DNA from: Terrihalobacillus insolitus
Lineage (GTDB): Bacteria; Bacillota; Bacilli; Bacillales; Amphibacillaceae
Length of the DNA: 64,000 nt
Assembly: GCF_028416575.1 (NCBI RefSeq)
Contig: NZ_JAMQKB010000006.1
Span: forward strand, 1 to 64,000
Direction of reading: 5' to 3'
Of the stretch, positions 29,434-38,951 are shown piece by piece (position 1 is the first letter of the stretch; each line of letters begins with the position of its first letter). The position numbers and the translations under genes were made by a program. Under the pieces are notes generated by a model, which worked only from the letters and a program-made list of their open reading frames with translations, was not told where the DNA came from and searched no databases.

Positions 29434-30978
29434 CTACTCCCTGCTAACATTATAAAGTGACCATGTACCTGTTGGATCCATTTCTAATCCTTTAACACTC
29501 TTATCATAAGCCGCTGATACTACACCATGATTCATCGGAATCCAGACAGCGTCCTTTATTGCAACCAAGTTAGCTTGATTGAGTTTTTCTAATCGAACTG
29601 ATTGGTCTACTGAAGTACGAGATTCCTCTACTAGTTTATCAAACTCTGGGTTGTTGTATCTCATTCTATTAGAAGATCCAATGTTGTCTGAATGTAGATT
29701 TGGATAAAGCAGTTCACTACCATCAGCTGTACTATTTGTCCAACCCAAGAAAGTCATTTCAAAGTTACCTTGAGCCGTTGTATCTAAGAATGTTCCCCAT
29801 TCCATTGATTCAATTTCAACATTTAGTCCTACGTTTGAAAGCTGCGCCTGTACAATTTCTGCCATTTTCATGTAGCTACCAGTATTAGCAGCTAATAAGG
29901 TGATTTTTTGATCTGCATAGCCATTATCTTTTAAAAGTTGTTTTGCTTTTTCAGGATCATATTCATAACCCGCATCTTTTGCTTCTTCTTTATAACCAAA
30001 TACTTTTGGTCCGATAATACTGTCGTTTTGAATACCCAATCCTTTCAACTGATCCACATATTCACCTGTATTAACCGCATATGCTACAGCTTTACGGAAT
30101 TCTAGGTCATTGAAAGGTTCTTTTTCCATATTAAATCCTAAATAGTAGACTGGGGTTCCCTCTCTTTTTTGAATCTCTACACTATCAATCGATTCTAAAC
30201 GGGATAATTGTTCAGATGGTACACCATCGATAAAATCTACTTCCTGTGTTTCAAGCATAGAAACTGCAGTAGAGTACTCAGGAACGACCTTCATTGTTAC
30301 TGTTTCAAGTGTTGGTTCACCTTGCCAGTAGTCTGGATTCTTTTTCAAAGTTACTCGATCACCTTGTACCCACTCTTCAAAAACAAATGGGCCTGTTCCA
30401 ACAGGTTCACTATTTATGTCGCCCTCTTTATCAGCTGTAGGACTAACAATGGATGCATTTTGGTGGGACAATGCTGCTAACAATGGACCATACGGATATT
30501 TCGTTTTAATTACTACTGTGTATTCATCTTTCACTTCAACTGATTCAACTGGTTCTAATAGAGATGCCCTTGGTGCAGCACGTTCTGGATCTTTAAACTG
30601 ATCAAAGGTATATTTAACAGCTTCCGCATTAAAGTCGGTACCATCTTGGAACTTAATATCTTCTTTTAATTTAATTTCCCACGTATTTTCATCAGGAGTT
30701 TCATAAGACTCCGCTAATAGTGGTTCTATTTCCATTGTTTCTGGGTTTCTAGTAAATAAAGTCTCATATATTTGGCCAATCATAGCAGTTGATACAGAAT
30801 CGTTTGTATCAATTGGTGATAAACCAACTACATCAGATGTTGCAGCATAGGTTATATCTTGTTTAACGTCTTCAGATTCTCCATTATTTGAGCTAGAAGC
30901 GCCTCCACTACACCCAGCAACTACAACAATAGCGAACGTTAGTAGTGCAAACAATACTACTTTCATTTTCTTTTTCAT
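29434..30978 (-). CDS. Peptide-binding lipoprotein (SBP family 5, DppA/OppA)
   Basis: About 514 aa. N-terminal lipoprotein signal with lipobox VVAGC (Cys near residue 23), then a Ser/Gly/Asn-rich linker and the SBP_bac_5 fold ([40 protein letters not shown]). Anchored outside the membrane, it delivers peptides to the DppB/DppC channel. ATG 30978 is favoured, nine bases behind AGGAGG. With the gamma-glutamyltransferase in the same operon, glutathione or gamma-glutamyl peptides are plausible ligands. Confidence 0.9.
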   Translation of the reverse strand: MKKKMKVVLFALLTFAIVVVAGCSGGASSSNNGESEDVKQDITYAATSDVVGLSPIDTNDSVSTAMIGQIYETLFTRNPETMEIEPLLAESYETPDENTWEIKLKEDIKFQDGTDFNAEAVKYTFDQFKDPERAAPRASLLEPVESVEVKDEYTVVIKTKYPYGPLLAALSHQNASIVSPTADKEGDINSEPVGTGPFVFEEWVQGDRVTLKKNPDYWQGEPTLETVTMKVVPEYSTAVSMLETQEVDFIDGVPSEQLSRLESIDSVEIQKREGTPVYYLGFNMEKEPFNDLEFRKAVAYAVNTGEYVDQLKGLGIQNDSIIGPKVFGYKEEAKDAGYEYDPEKAKQLLKDNGYADQKITLLAANTGSYMKMAEIVQAQLSNVGLNVEIESMEWGTFLDTTAQGNFEMTFLGWTNSTADGSELLYPNLHSDNIGSSNRMRYNNPEFDKLVEESRTSVDQSVRLEKLNQANLVAIKDAVWIPMNHGVVSAAYDKSVKGLEMDPTGTWSLYNVSRE

Positions 30979-31031
30979 TATCATATTCCTCCTATTAGTG
31001 CGAGTTTGAACAATCTCTATTATATTAAATA

Positions 31032-31928
31032 TTAATTATCTACATTCATATTCGGATCTAATGCATCACGTAATCCATCACCAACAACATTAAAAGCAAA
31101 AACGACGAGCATTATTGCAATACCTGGAACGATCGTCATGTGTGGAGCTGACCACATAAAGTCTTGACCCGCGGCAATCATTGCTCCCCATTCAGGAGTA
31201 GGTGGCTGTGCACCAAGGCCTAGAAAGCTAAGCGCTGAGGTCGATAGTATAGATGTTGCCATTCTCATTGTTGCAAATACAATAATCGGCGCTGTACAGT
31301 TTGGCAAGATGTGTTTTAATATAATTCGGCGATCACTTGCCCCAAGCGATTTCATTGCTAAAACGTATTCTTGCTTTTTGACGGATAAAACACTTCCTCG
31401 GACAATTCTTGCACAACCTGGTATTGACCAAATACTAATGGCTATCACGACATTCACTAGACTTGTTCCTAGCATCGCGATGATTAGCATTGCTAGTAAA
31501 ATACCTGGGAAAGCAAATAGTAAGTCAACAAATCGCATGATCAATCCATCTAATTTTTTGTAATAACCAGCCAGTAATCCAAGGGCTATACCCCCAATTA
31601 AACCAATAACAACAGAAGTCACACCTACAATCAAGGATAATCTAGCACCAAAGACTAACCTCGACCAGACATCCCGACCATAATTATCGGTACCTAGCCA
31701 GTGCCCTTCTGACCCAACACTTAATTCGGTTTCAGAAAGATTCTGTTCCAATGGATCATAGCCTACGATTGCTGGGGCCGACACTGCCATTAATAGTTGG
31801 ATCAAAATAACGATTAAACCAAACAGAGCTAATTTGTTTTTTACTAAACGTCGAAATGTTTGAATAAATCGACTTTCCTTTTTCTTATCTTTTCCAATCT
31901 TTTTATCCGCAATTGCTTCAGAAGCCAT
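31032..31928 (-). CDS. Peptide ABC transporter permease DppC
   Basis: 298 aa, six membrane helices after an N-terminal cytoplasmic stretch rich in Lys. The EAA loop [17 protein letters not shown] contacts the ATPases. [10 protein letters not shown] and [20 protein letters not shown] are standard DppC motifs. Fifteen bases after dppB. Confidence 0.92.
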   Translation of the reverse strand: MASEAIADKKIGKDKKKESRFIQTFRRLVKNKLALFGLIVILIQLLMAVSAPAIVGYDPLEQNLSETELSVGSEGHWLGTDNYGRDVWSRLVFGARLSLIVGVTSVVIGLIGGIALGLLAGYYKKLDGLIMRFVDLLFAFPGILLAMLIIAMLGTSLVNVVIAISIWSIPGCARIVRGSVLSVKKQEYVLAMKSLGASDRRIILKHILPNCTAPIIVFATMRMATSILSTSALSFLGLGAQPPTPEWGAMIAAGQDFMWSAPHMTIVPGIAIMLVVFAFNVVGDGLRDALDPNMNVDN

Positions 31929-31943
31929 TTCACCACCCTCCTT

Positions 31944-32885
31944 CTAATCGTAGCTAATCCTTGGATCAATAACAGAATAAATAATGTCCACAATTAAATT
32001 AACGACAACGAATAATGCTGCAACTAGTAAGACCGTGCCTTGTACCATCGGGAAATCCCTTGCGGCTATTGCATCAATCATCAGTCTTCCAACACCGTTA
32101 ATAGCAAAAACCTGTTCTGTAATAATGGTTCCTCCCAATAAAGCGCCAAAATTCATGCCTATTACAGTGATAACAGGAATCATTGCATTTCGTAACGCAT
32201 GAACCCAGATGACCGTTTTTTGTTTGACACCTTTGGCTTTTGCAGTTCGAATGTAATCCGCACGAATCACCTCAAGCATCGTTGATCGGCTCATTCTTGC
32301 AATCATTGCAGCAGAGGCCGTACCAAGAGTTATGGCAGGTAATATAAGCTGTTTCATTCCTTCTATCGTATAAAAAGGAGCGTTCAAGCCTCCAACCGGG
32401 AACCAACCAAGTGTAACGGAGAACAAAAGGATTAACATCGTTCCAAGCCAAAAGTTTGGAATAGATATCCCAGCTAAAGCAACAGTTGTACTGGATATGT
32501 CGAACCATGAATTTTGCTTTATTGCCGATATGATACCTGCAGAAACACCTAAAATAACTGCTACAACCATACTTGCAATTGCAAGATTTAAAGTGTTTGG
32601 AAATCTAGTAAATATGGCGTCTGAAACCGATTGATTTGTTTGAAAAGAGTAGCCTAGATTCCCTTGAACAACATTTTTCATATAATCAAAATATTGAACA
32701 AGAACAGGTTTGTTTAAGCCTAAGTCTTCCCGAATAGCGGCAATATCTGACTCACTTGCCGTTGGCCCACCGATGACAGAAGCTGGATCTCCAGGTGCGA
32801 GATACATTGACATAAATACAATGAAAGAAATCCCAATTAATAGTAAAACGAGTTGAAAAAAACGTCGAATGATTAAACCAATCAT
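31944..32885 (-). CDS. Peptide ABC transporter permease DppB
   Basis: 313 aa from ATG 32885 behind AAGGAGGGG. Six helices, N-terminal MIGLIIRRFFQLVLLLIGIS and an EAA loop with AKGVKQKTVIWVHALRNA. First gene of the peptide operon; the intergenic region to the divergent lrp-like gene holds a CodY-like box. Confidence 0.92.
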   Translation of the reverse strand: MIGLIIRRFFQLVLLLIGISFIVFMSMYLAPGDPASVIGGPTASESDIAAIREDLGLNKPVLVQYFDYMKNVVQGNLGYSFQTNQSVSDAIFTRFPNTLNLAIASMVVAVILGVSAGIISAIKQNSWFDISSTTVALAGISIPNFWLGTMLILLFSVTLGWFPVGGLNAPFYTIEGMKQLILPAITLGTASAAMIARMSRSTMLEVIRADYIRTAKAKGVKQKTVIWVHALRNAMIPVITVIGMNFGALLGGTIITEQVFAINGVGRLMIDAIAARDFPMVQGTVLLVAALFVVVNLIVDIIYSVIDPRISYD

Positions 32886-33103
32886 TAATACCCCTCCTTC
32901 CCATTCACAGCTACTTAACAAATGTTAATGTAATACCCTGTCTAACACCCCTCATAATTAAATAATGAGATACATAATATCCATTTGTTAATAAACAAAT
33001 TGTTTTTACTTAACAAGTGGATTCGTATACTCTATGATTATAATGCAATATTCAGATAAAAGAAAGACTTTTTAACACATTTCAAGATATTGGTTCTATT
33101 CTC

Positions 33104-33118
33104 ATTTTTCAGAAATTT
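33104..33118. promoter_or_regulatory. CodY-box-like sequence
   Basis: ATTTTTCAGAAATTT matches the CodY consensus AATTTTCWGAAAATT in 13 of 15 positions. It lies between the divergent peptide operon and the Lrp-like gene, just upstream of the latter's -35. CodY control of dpp operons is established in B. subtilis. Confidence 0.55.
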
Positions 33119-33120
33119 TG

Positions 33121-33149
33121 TTGCGGATTTTGTACTATTTTAGTATAAT
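33121..33149 (+). promoter_or_regulatory. Sigma-A promoter of Lrp-like gene
   Basis: TTGCGG (33121-33126), 17-base spacer, TATAAT (33144-33149); the start codon follows 48 bases later. Confidence 0.6.
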
Positions 33150-33197
33150 TTCTTTTTATTAGGGGCTTGTATTGAATTTATGCGAGGAGTTTTAGAT

Positions 33198-33647
33198 ATG
33201 AAAATAGACGACACAGATAAAAAAATATTGGAATTACTTATTGCGGACGGAAGAATATCTTATACAGATATTGGGAAGAAATTAGACCTTTCTCGTGTAT
33301 CTGTTCGTTCCCGTGTAAACCAATTGATGGAATGTGGTATAATTGAAAAATTTTCATGTGTTGTAGATAGTGAAAAGGTAGGGAAAAAAGTATCTGCTTT
33401 TTTTGAGGTGGATTGCGAACCAGGTAGCTTAGTGGAGGTAGCCGAAAACCTAGTTAATAACCCGTTTGTTGCAAGCTGCTATCAAATGACAGGCCCCAGC
33501 ACATTACACATGCACGTACTAGTTGATGACTTTGTTCAATTAGAGAACTTTATAAATAATGAACTCTATGCATTAGAAGGTATTTCACGAGTGGAAAGCC
33601 ACATCTTATTGCGCCGTTTCAAAAGCAGAAGTGGTCTTAAACTTTAA
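33198..33647 (+). CDS. Lrp/AsnC-family transcriptional regulator
   Basis: 149 aa from ATG 33198, eight bases behind GAGGAG (ATG 33180 lacks a site). N-terminal winged helix (ISYTDIGKKLDLSRVSVRSR) and C-terminal RAM ligand domain. It is divergent from the Dpp/Opp-ggt-chrA operon, so it is the probable local regulator, sensing an amino acid released from the peptides. Confidence 0.87.
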   Translation: MKIDDTDKKILELLIADGRISYTDIGKKLDLSRVSVRSRVNQLMECGIIEKFSCVVDSEKVGKKVSAFFEVDCEPGSLVEVAENLVNNPFVASCYQMTGPSTLHMHVLVDDFVQLENFINNELYALEGISRVESHILLRRFKSRSGLKL

Positions 33648-33672
33648 ATGCATGTTTAAAGTAGCTCGTTGG

Positions 33673-33717
33673 AAAAGTAAAAAAGATGGGATTGGTGATC
33701 CCATCTCTCTTACTTTT
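33673..33717. terminator. Bidirectional terminator between lrp-like gene and dioxygenase
   Basis: Outer stem AAAAGTAA / TTACTTTT and inner stem AGATGGGAT / ATCCCATCT. It overlaps the last codons of the convergent dioxygenase gene. Confidence 0.8.
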
Positions 33718-34693
33718 CATTCGCTTCCTTTGTATCCAATGGTTTCAAACTTGCTTCAATTTGCTCTCTTTGGTCTTCAAAAAATGGTGGAAGTGCTAAG
33801 CTTTCACCTAAATGATTAACATCCTCATCTGTTGCAAATCCGGGTCCATCTGTTGCAAGTTCAAACAGTATGCCATTTGGCTCTCTAAAATAGAGGGATT
33901 GGAAATAGAATCGATCAACAAGACCTGAGTTCCCTATTCTGGCGGCTTTCAATTTTTTTGCCCATTCCGCCAATTCCTCCTGGTTTTCCACGCGAAACGC
34001 CACGTGATGGACGCTTCCTCTACCAGGTCGCTCTCGCGTGAGATCTAGTCTCTCTTCGACGTGGACCTCTGCACCCGTTCCACCTTCCCCAGTTTCATAT
34101 ACCTGGATGTCTGGTTGCCCTTCTATTGGGGATGGATAGCTCCATGCGTCCCGAAATCCTAGGAAATCCTTTAAAAAAGACACGGTAGTCTCTTTACTTT
34201 GAACTGTTAGTTTAACAGGACCTAGGCCTATAATACCCTTGTCTTGTGGAACTGGACTCTTAGCCCATGGCTTACCAGCCTTAACGCCACTATCCTTTTC
34301 ATCTGAAACGAGTAATAGGCGTTGCCCTTCAAGATCCTGGAATGGCAAAACAGCTCTTCCATTTTGATCTTGAATACCGTCATGCTTTACGTTGTGATCC
34401 TCTAAACGCTGCACCCAATAACGAAGGGCTGCGTCGTCTGGAACACGCAAGGAAGTAAAAGAAATACTATTATTTCCCTCATACGTATGACCTGCACGCG
34501 GGATTTCAAAAAACGTCAAGTCCGTTCCAGGGTTACCTTTTTCATCTGCATAAAATAAGTGGTATACACTTGTATCATCTTGATTAACTGTCTTTTTAAC
34601 AAGGCGCATTCCGAGTACCATCGTATAAAACGCATAATTGTTTTTTGCATTTGCCGTTATTGCAGAAACGTGATGAATCCCTTTAAGCTTCAT
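33710..34693 (-). CDS. Ring-cleaving dioxygenase, glyoxalase fold (MhqA/MhqO family)
   Basis: 327 aa from ATG 34693 (GAGGAGG upstream). Two vicinal-oxygen-chelate halves. The expected metal ligands are the His in GIHHVSAIT, the His in SVHHVAFRV and the Glu in ILFELATDGPGF. In B. subtilis such proteins detoxify quinones and catechols under MhqR. A perfect 20-base palindrome of MhqR type lies about 160 bases upstream. A paralogue (43752-44732) lies 9 kb away on the other side of the island. Confidence 0.87.
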   Translation of the reverse strand: MKLKGIHHVSAITANAKNNYAFYTMVLGMRLVKKTVNQDDTSVYHLFYADEKGNPGTDLTFFEIPRAGHTYEGNNSISFTSLRVPDDAALRYWVQRLEDHNVKHDGIQDQNGRAVLPFQDLEGQRLLLVSDEKDSGVKAGKPWAKSPVPQDKGIIGLGPVKLTVQSKETTVSFLKDFLGFRDAWSYPSPIEGQPDIQVYETGEGGTGAEVHVEERLDLTRERPGRGSVHHVAFRVENQEELAEWAKKLKAARIGNSGLVDRFYFQSLYFREPNGILFELATDGPGFATDEDVNHLGESLALPPFFEDQREQIEASLKPLDTKEANEK

Positions 34694-34823
34694 CCTTTTT
34701 CCTCCTCGTTTTTGCCGTATCAATCATATGTGCACCAGGCTCAATGAATGCAATCCCTAGTGCAACATCAGAATCGTCTTCACGGCTTCGTGCTTCATCC
34801 ACATAATGATGCAATACAGACCA
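34683..34823 (-). pseudogene. C-terminal remnant of an unknown gene
   Basis: An open stretch of 46 codons without a start (VLHHYVDEARSREDDSD..., IAFIEPGAHMIDTAK) stops inside the dioxygenase start region. It reads like a genuine protein tail rather than chance sequence. It was probably the gene upstream of the dioxygenase, cut when the island inserted. Not identified. Confidence 0.4.
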
Positions 34824-34853
34824 TTAACGACTAACAATATTGAATTAAATCAT

Positions 34854-34873
34854 TTATCTTGAATTCAAGATAA
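34854..34873. promoter_or_regulatory. MhqR-type operator palindrome
   Basis: TTATCTTGAATTCAAGATAA is a perfect 20-base palindrome and resembles the TATCTcGAATTCgAGATA box of MhqR, the MarR-type quinone sensor. It lies upstream of the ring-cleaving dioxygenase gene. No mhqR gene is in the window. Confidence 0.65.
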
Positions 34874-35057
34874 TAATAAAACATCTCTTGCTATTTGTCA
34901 AGAGAACGTGATCCTAACAGTTTGTTTTTGGTTTGTCGTCTATAACATTACCATAAATTTTATTATATCTTGATTTTTACATTCAATTTTGGGTGATGAA
35001 CTATAACCATCAAAGAGACTGTTATACCAAGGATACTAAAGGTTGAACTATTAAGTT

Positions 35058-35171
35058 ATGAATAATCCAGGATACAAGAAGGTCAATTTTTCCATTCTAG
35101 ATGAATTGCTACTAACACCATTAAAGGGTAATGAAGCACGTGATTTATTGGAAAGGTATTTCTTACTTTAA
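35058..35171 (+). pseudogene. IS21-type istB remnant
   Basis: A 37-codon fragment with NFSILDELLLTPLKGNEARDLLE, which matches the LDEWLL...EARDLLE stretch (Walker B region) of IstB ATPases of IS21 elements. Everything before and after is lost. Degenerate GGTGACTCATTTTC/ATGGCACAAAA repeats (35214-35255) may be the element end. The remainder of 34874-35699 shows no gene. Confidence 0.55.
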
Positions 35172-35699
35172 TAGTGGCTTGAAAAAGTAAGAATGGTCTC
35201 CGTTTCCGTTTGTCATGGGTGACTCATTTTCATGTCACTGATGGCACAAAAAAATGGCATAGCCAGCTCAATTAAATGGCAATATTCACACCTATTCGTT
35301 TATTATTGCAAAACAAAAACTTTCTTAAAGTTATAAATAGATTGTATTTGGGAAATACTAAAAAAAATTGCGTTTTGCTCTCCGCCAGCACCCCTCTTAT
35401 TAGAGTGTAAATGGATATTAATCCAGATTTTTTCTAACCTGCATTCCCGAAATTTATAACGAGGATTAGTGGTAAAAGTCTTTATTTACAAGGTTTATAA
35501 TGATTTTTCTTCATAATAACTAGTTATATATTTCTAATTTATAACGTGTGCAAGGTCCTTTGTTCTCAAGGGTTTTGAAGATCCTCGTTATACAATGGGA
35601 ATCCAGGTTCTAACGTGCTTAAATAGACCAAAAAGGCTTGAGATATTCTTTTTTAGGGTTATCCCTTAATCAACACAATCCAAAGATAGGAGTTCTGAA

Positions 35700-36449
35700 A
35701 TGAAAAATATTTACGCTTTTGAAGAGGAAGAAAGTTTTGAAAAGTTTAAGGATACGATAGAAAGTTTCAGTGAGCGATTAAAGAAGTACCAATTCATATT
35801 GGAAGAATACTATGCTTTAAATGATTTGCCCAAAGGTATCGTTTGGACATCAGAAGAATTAGCCACGAGAGTGTTTTCTGATATTCCATTACCAGCTTAT
35901 ACTAATGAAAATTTAATCTATATTACTCCTGATTTATCAGCCTGGAGGAAGTTATTTATTAAACAATTAGGTGATTTTAAACAATCGAAGATTGTAAATT
36001 TTTATAGAAATATTTCTGAGAATCACTTATTTACTATTTTAGCGCATGAACTTACCCATCATTCCGATTTATTTTTAGATGAATTCGATGATGATAGAGC
36101 AGATAGTATATGGTTTGAGGAAGGAATGTGTGACTATTTATCGAGGAAAATTACTTTAGGTGAAAAAGAGTTTAATGAAATTACAAATGTAGAGAAGAAT
36201 TTAGTTAATTTTTTCAAAGACAAATATGGCAATCATTCTTTGGATAACTTCGGAAGTGAATCCTATTATGGTAGTTTATCTAGCATTATGTTTGATTACT
36301 GGCGTAGTTTCCTAACAGTGAAGTATTTAGTTGAAGTACGATCTAATAATGATATAAGGCAAGTTTTTGATGAATATCACAACTGGGATAATAAAGGTAG
36401 AAAAATTCCATTAACAGAGTATTTTAATTTAAATCTAAAAACACCTTAA
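35700..36449 (+). CDS. Zinc metallopeptidase-like protein (gluzincin HExxH)
   Basis: 249 aa. LAHELTHHSD (about residues 115-124) is the HExxH zinc motif. WFEEGMCDYLSR some 26 residues later supplies the third Glu ligand of peptidase-MA-type enzymes. No signal peptide or membrane segment, so it acts in the cytoplasm or is exported by an unseen route. AGGAG lies seven bases before ATG. It lies on the island, 2.5 kb before the C-terminal-Cys peptide gene and separated from it by an IS remnant. A role in peptide maturation is possible but unproven. No named family recognised. Confidence 0.7.
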   Translation: MKNIYAFEEEESFEKFKDTIESFSERLKKYQFILEEYYALNDLPKGIVWTSEELATRVFSDIPLPAYTNENLIYITPDLSAWRKLFIKQLGDFKQSKIVNFYRNISENHLFTILAHELTHHSDLFLDEFDDDRADSIWFEEGMCDYLSRKITLGEKEFNEITNVEKNLVNFFKDKYGNHSLDNFGSESYYGSLSSIMFDYWRSFLTVKYLVEVRSNNDIRQVFDEYHNWDNKGRKIPLTEYFNLNLKTP

Positions 36450-36476
36450 TTCGACTTCGGCATTGACTAGGCAAAC

Positions 36477-36520
36477 AAAATCCCGAAAAGTAGCATAAGA
36501 ACAGTGTTTTGCGGGATTTT
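36477..36520. terminator. Hairpin after peptidase gene / IS edge
   Basis: AAAATCCCG pairs with CGGGATTTT across a 26-base loop, 28 bases after the peptidase stop. It may be the peptidase terminator or the outer end of the IS remnant. Confidence 0.5.
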
Positions 36521-36549
36521 AAGAAAAAAATGGTGTGTTACTATGATTT

Positions 36550-37715
36550 TGGCTGGATATCATAGACCTTTGGAGGAACCCCAGCGTCAAGTGCTGCAAG
36601 GATTTGATGCTCTTCATGGTTTTTTTAATATCTGAAAACCCGACTCAACCTCAATGACTGCTTGTAACCTAGTGCAATGTCTTCCACGGACAACGTGTCA
36701 TCCAATGTACGAATGAGATATTTACTATCGTAACGCTCTACATCGCGAACGGCTTGTTTATTTAATTTCAACTAACAATCTTTTAACTGAGGGAGATAAC
36801 GCCCAAACAACTTATGGGATCTAAGTGCTCAGACTGCTTTGGTGTGCTGTTTCTCAGGCAATTAACGAATACCTTCTAATTCCTGATTTAGTTGTTCGAT
36901 GATCTGATCACACGTCCTATTTTCCAACCCACAAGATCATTTTTGATTTCTTCAACCACGGTCATATCCATGGTGTTGCCAGGCCACACCCAACATTTAA
37001 TCGGGATGCCTTCACGGGTCACAGCCATGCCAATGACCACTTGAAGGAAGATCTGGACGCTTGTCCTTAGAAACAGCCTAGCTTTCGAAGATTTTCATCG
37101 TCTGGAGCCTCGGAAGGCTCTACCTTAAAATAAGAGGATGTTGTGTCAAAATAAATAAGATCGACCTCAAGATTCATAAGATCTGCGGTGGCGTAGTACA
37201 CCTATTCTTCCAAAGTTTCTTTGACCTCCAGTAAAACATTCCATCGTCCGAATAAGTTGATGCGAAGAAACTTCCCTGAGACCAGAAATATCCACATCAT
37301 CTTGAATCCAGTCTTCTATTGGCGCGATGACTCGTTGGGATAAGGGAACGATTGGAAACCATCGCAAAGATGAAACGTTCAATTTCTGTTTGATGATTCA
37401 TATCTTTGAGTAGCTTTTGAATAATCTCATCCAGACCAAGCTTGGTCCAAATTTGATTTAAAATCCAAGCATCACCCAACCTTTTACTTGCTTTAAAAGA
37501 AAATCAGCTGTTACGCCAACCCCTTCTTTTGCTTTCAACGCTTCCTCTGGTTAAAGGAATCGAATGATACTATTGGCCAGTCGTTCTAGTGCAACGCGAT
37601 CCATTTCATCTTCGCGCCCAAAAGAATAGGTCACCTTCGCTTTTGCATTTTTGGCCATCGAATCCCATTCATTATGAGCAAGTTGAAGATTGGCGACTTG
37701 GGACTTGGGTTCCAT
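36550..37715 (-). pseudogene. IS1634-like transposase, multiply broken
   Basis: Conceptual reading on the minus strand in several frames gives, in order: QVANLQLAHNEWDSMAKNAK, VTYSFGREDEMDRVALERLA, EALKAKEGVGVTADFLLKQV, WTKLGLDEIIQKLLKDMNHQ, AIEDWIQDDVDISGLREVS, LNKQAVRDVERYDSKYLIRT and a tail ILAALDAGVPPKVYDIQ. This order fits DDE transposases of the IS1634 type. At least four frameshifts or stops and a large internal loss leave about 1.17 kb, so it is dead. Confidence 0.7.
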
Positions 37716-37792
37716 TTTTATTTATACGGGTTACTCATCTTAAGTACATACCTATATTATACTGTATAATACCATATCTCTGTAAAGGTGAG

Positions 37793-37878
37793 TTATCCAC
37801 AAATGTGTGCCTATATAAATTTTGCATTTACTAGGTGTTCTGTGGATAAACTCCCGAAATAATCGGGTTTGTGGATAA
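37793..37878. other. Cluster of three perfect DnaA boxes
   Basis: TTATCCACA at 37793-37801 and its complement TGTGGATAA at 37841-37849 and 37870-37878, all exact matches to the bacterial consensus, within 86 bases of AT-rich DNA. A small hairpin CCCGAAATAATCGGG lies between the last two. It adjoins the IS remnant; no replication gene is near. The stretch 37879-38327 is otherwise without a clear gene. A broken minus-strand reading ending at 38037 (KKLIYLLGKRTVELETRLRE) is a possible gene remnant. Confidence 0.6.
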
Positions 37879-38327
37879 ATATGATTTTAAAATATGCCCA
37901 TTACTGTCGAACTTGAGTTTAATTTTATAGTTATTTCGTTAAAGGTGACTTTAATTGATAATTGATAAAAATTAAGTATTGAATCAACATAACCACCAAT
38001 TAAAAAAAACGAAATCTGCAACAATTTATGTCTTTATTATTTTGTAAATTCTCTTAAACGTGTTTCCAGTTCCACCGTTCGCTTTCCCAGGAGGTAGATG
38101 AGCTTCTTCTATTGGTATATATTTAGTTCTTGATATGAAAAGTATTGCGTAACCTCTCCTTCCCTATTACTAGAGCTGAAGCACATTTAGTGTTTGCTCT
38201 CTTCCTTATAACTGTAGACTGATGGCGCTTGCTACTATGACTTTTTAACCCAACTATTTTACATACCTACATGCGAACCCAATAAAGAAAAAAGGATAAA
38301 ATATGTAAATTCTCCCTATGAGAAAAT

Positions 38328-38864
38328 TTAAATCTGTGCTTTCTGTAGTATGTTAATAAGCTCTCTAGGAGATGGAAGAGCGCTATCTATTTCAACTATG
38401 GAATTATCATATGCTTCGACACCTTTTTTTCTTTTATTTATAAACTGATGTCCTTTGTCCTTAAGGTAATTCACATTATCTTGAACTACTTGATTATCCC
38501 ACATTGTTTGATTCATATTTGGAGCAAATAATATTCTGCCTTGGTAGTTTAAAACTGCTGAAGATAATAAATCATCAGCTATTCCATTAGATATCTTGCC
38601 TAACATATTTGCACTGACAGGCATTATTATGAAATGATCACATTCTTTTCCTAGTTTAACATGATCAACACTAGTGGTGGTTGCGTTAAATAAACCTGTG
38701 TGTAGACTATTACAGTAATATTTTAAAGTTTCATACGCAATAAATCTCTTAGCGTTTTGAGTAAGTATAACATTTACCTCATATAATCTACTTAATAAAA
38801 TTACATAGTTGTCTATATTGCTTGCTCCAATAGTTCCGCATACTCCTAATGTTATTTTTTTCAT
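38328..38864 (-). CDS. EpiD/LanD-like flavoprotein, peptidyl-Cys decarboxylase
   Basis: 178-aa HFCD-family flavoprotein. His68 (SVDHVK) aligns with the catalytic His of EpiD. PVSANM (82-87) replaces PASANT. PNMNQTMW (115-122) is the substrate-clamp motif PxMNxxMW of peptidyl-cysteine and phosphopantothenoylcysteine decarboxylases. It is too small and wrongly placed to be the housekeeping CoaBC fusion. It is divergent from the gene for a peptide ending in Cys, the expected substrate, whose oxidative decarboxylation would give a C-terminal enethiol. Ribosome site AAAAAAGGGTG. Confidence 0.85.
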   Translation of the reverse strand: MKKITLGVCGTIGASNIDNYVILLSRLYEVNVILTQNAKRFIAYETLKYYCNSLHTGLFNATTTSVDHVKLGKECDHFIIMPVSANMLGKISNGIADDLLSSAVLNYQGRILFAPNMNQTMWDNQVVQDNVNYLKDKGHQFINKRKKGVEAYDNSIVEIDSALPSPRELINILQKAQI

Positions 38865-38890
38865 TTTTAAATCACCCTTTTTTGATTTAC

Positions 38891-38919
38891 TTGATTTTTC
38901 GGAATTTTTATTCTACAAT
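38891..38919 (+). promoter_or_regulatory. Sigma-A promoter of the Cys-ending peptide gene
   Basis: TTGATT (38891-38896), 17-base spacer, TACAAT (38914-38919). The expected transcript start is near 38926, and the ribosome site AAAGGGGTG follows directly. Confidence 0.65.
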
Positions 38920-38951
38920 AATTACCATATCACAGGAAAGGGGTGAAATAA

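Noticed and set aside
37793..37878. Chromosomal or plasmid replication origin
   Set aside because: DnaA boxes are exact, but there is no dnaA, dnaN, rep gene, iteron array or obvious unwinding element nearby, only IS remnants.
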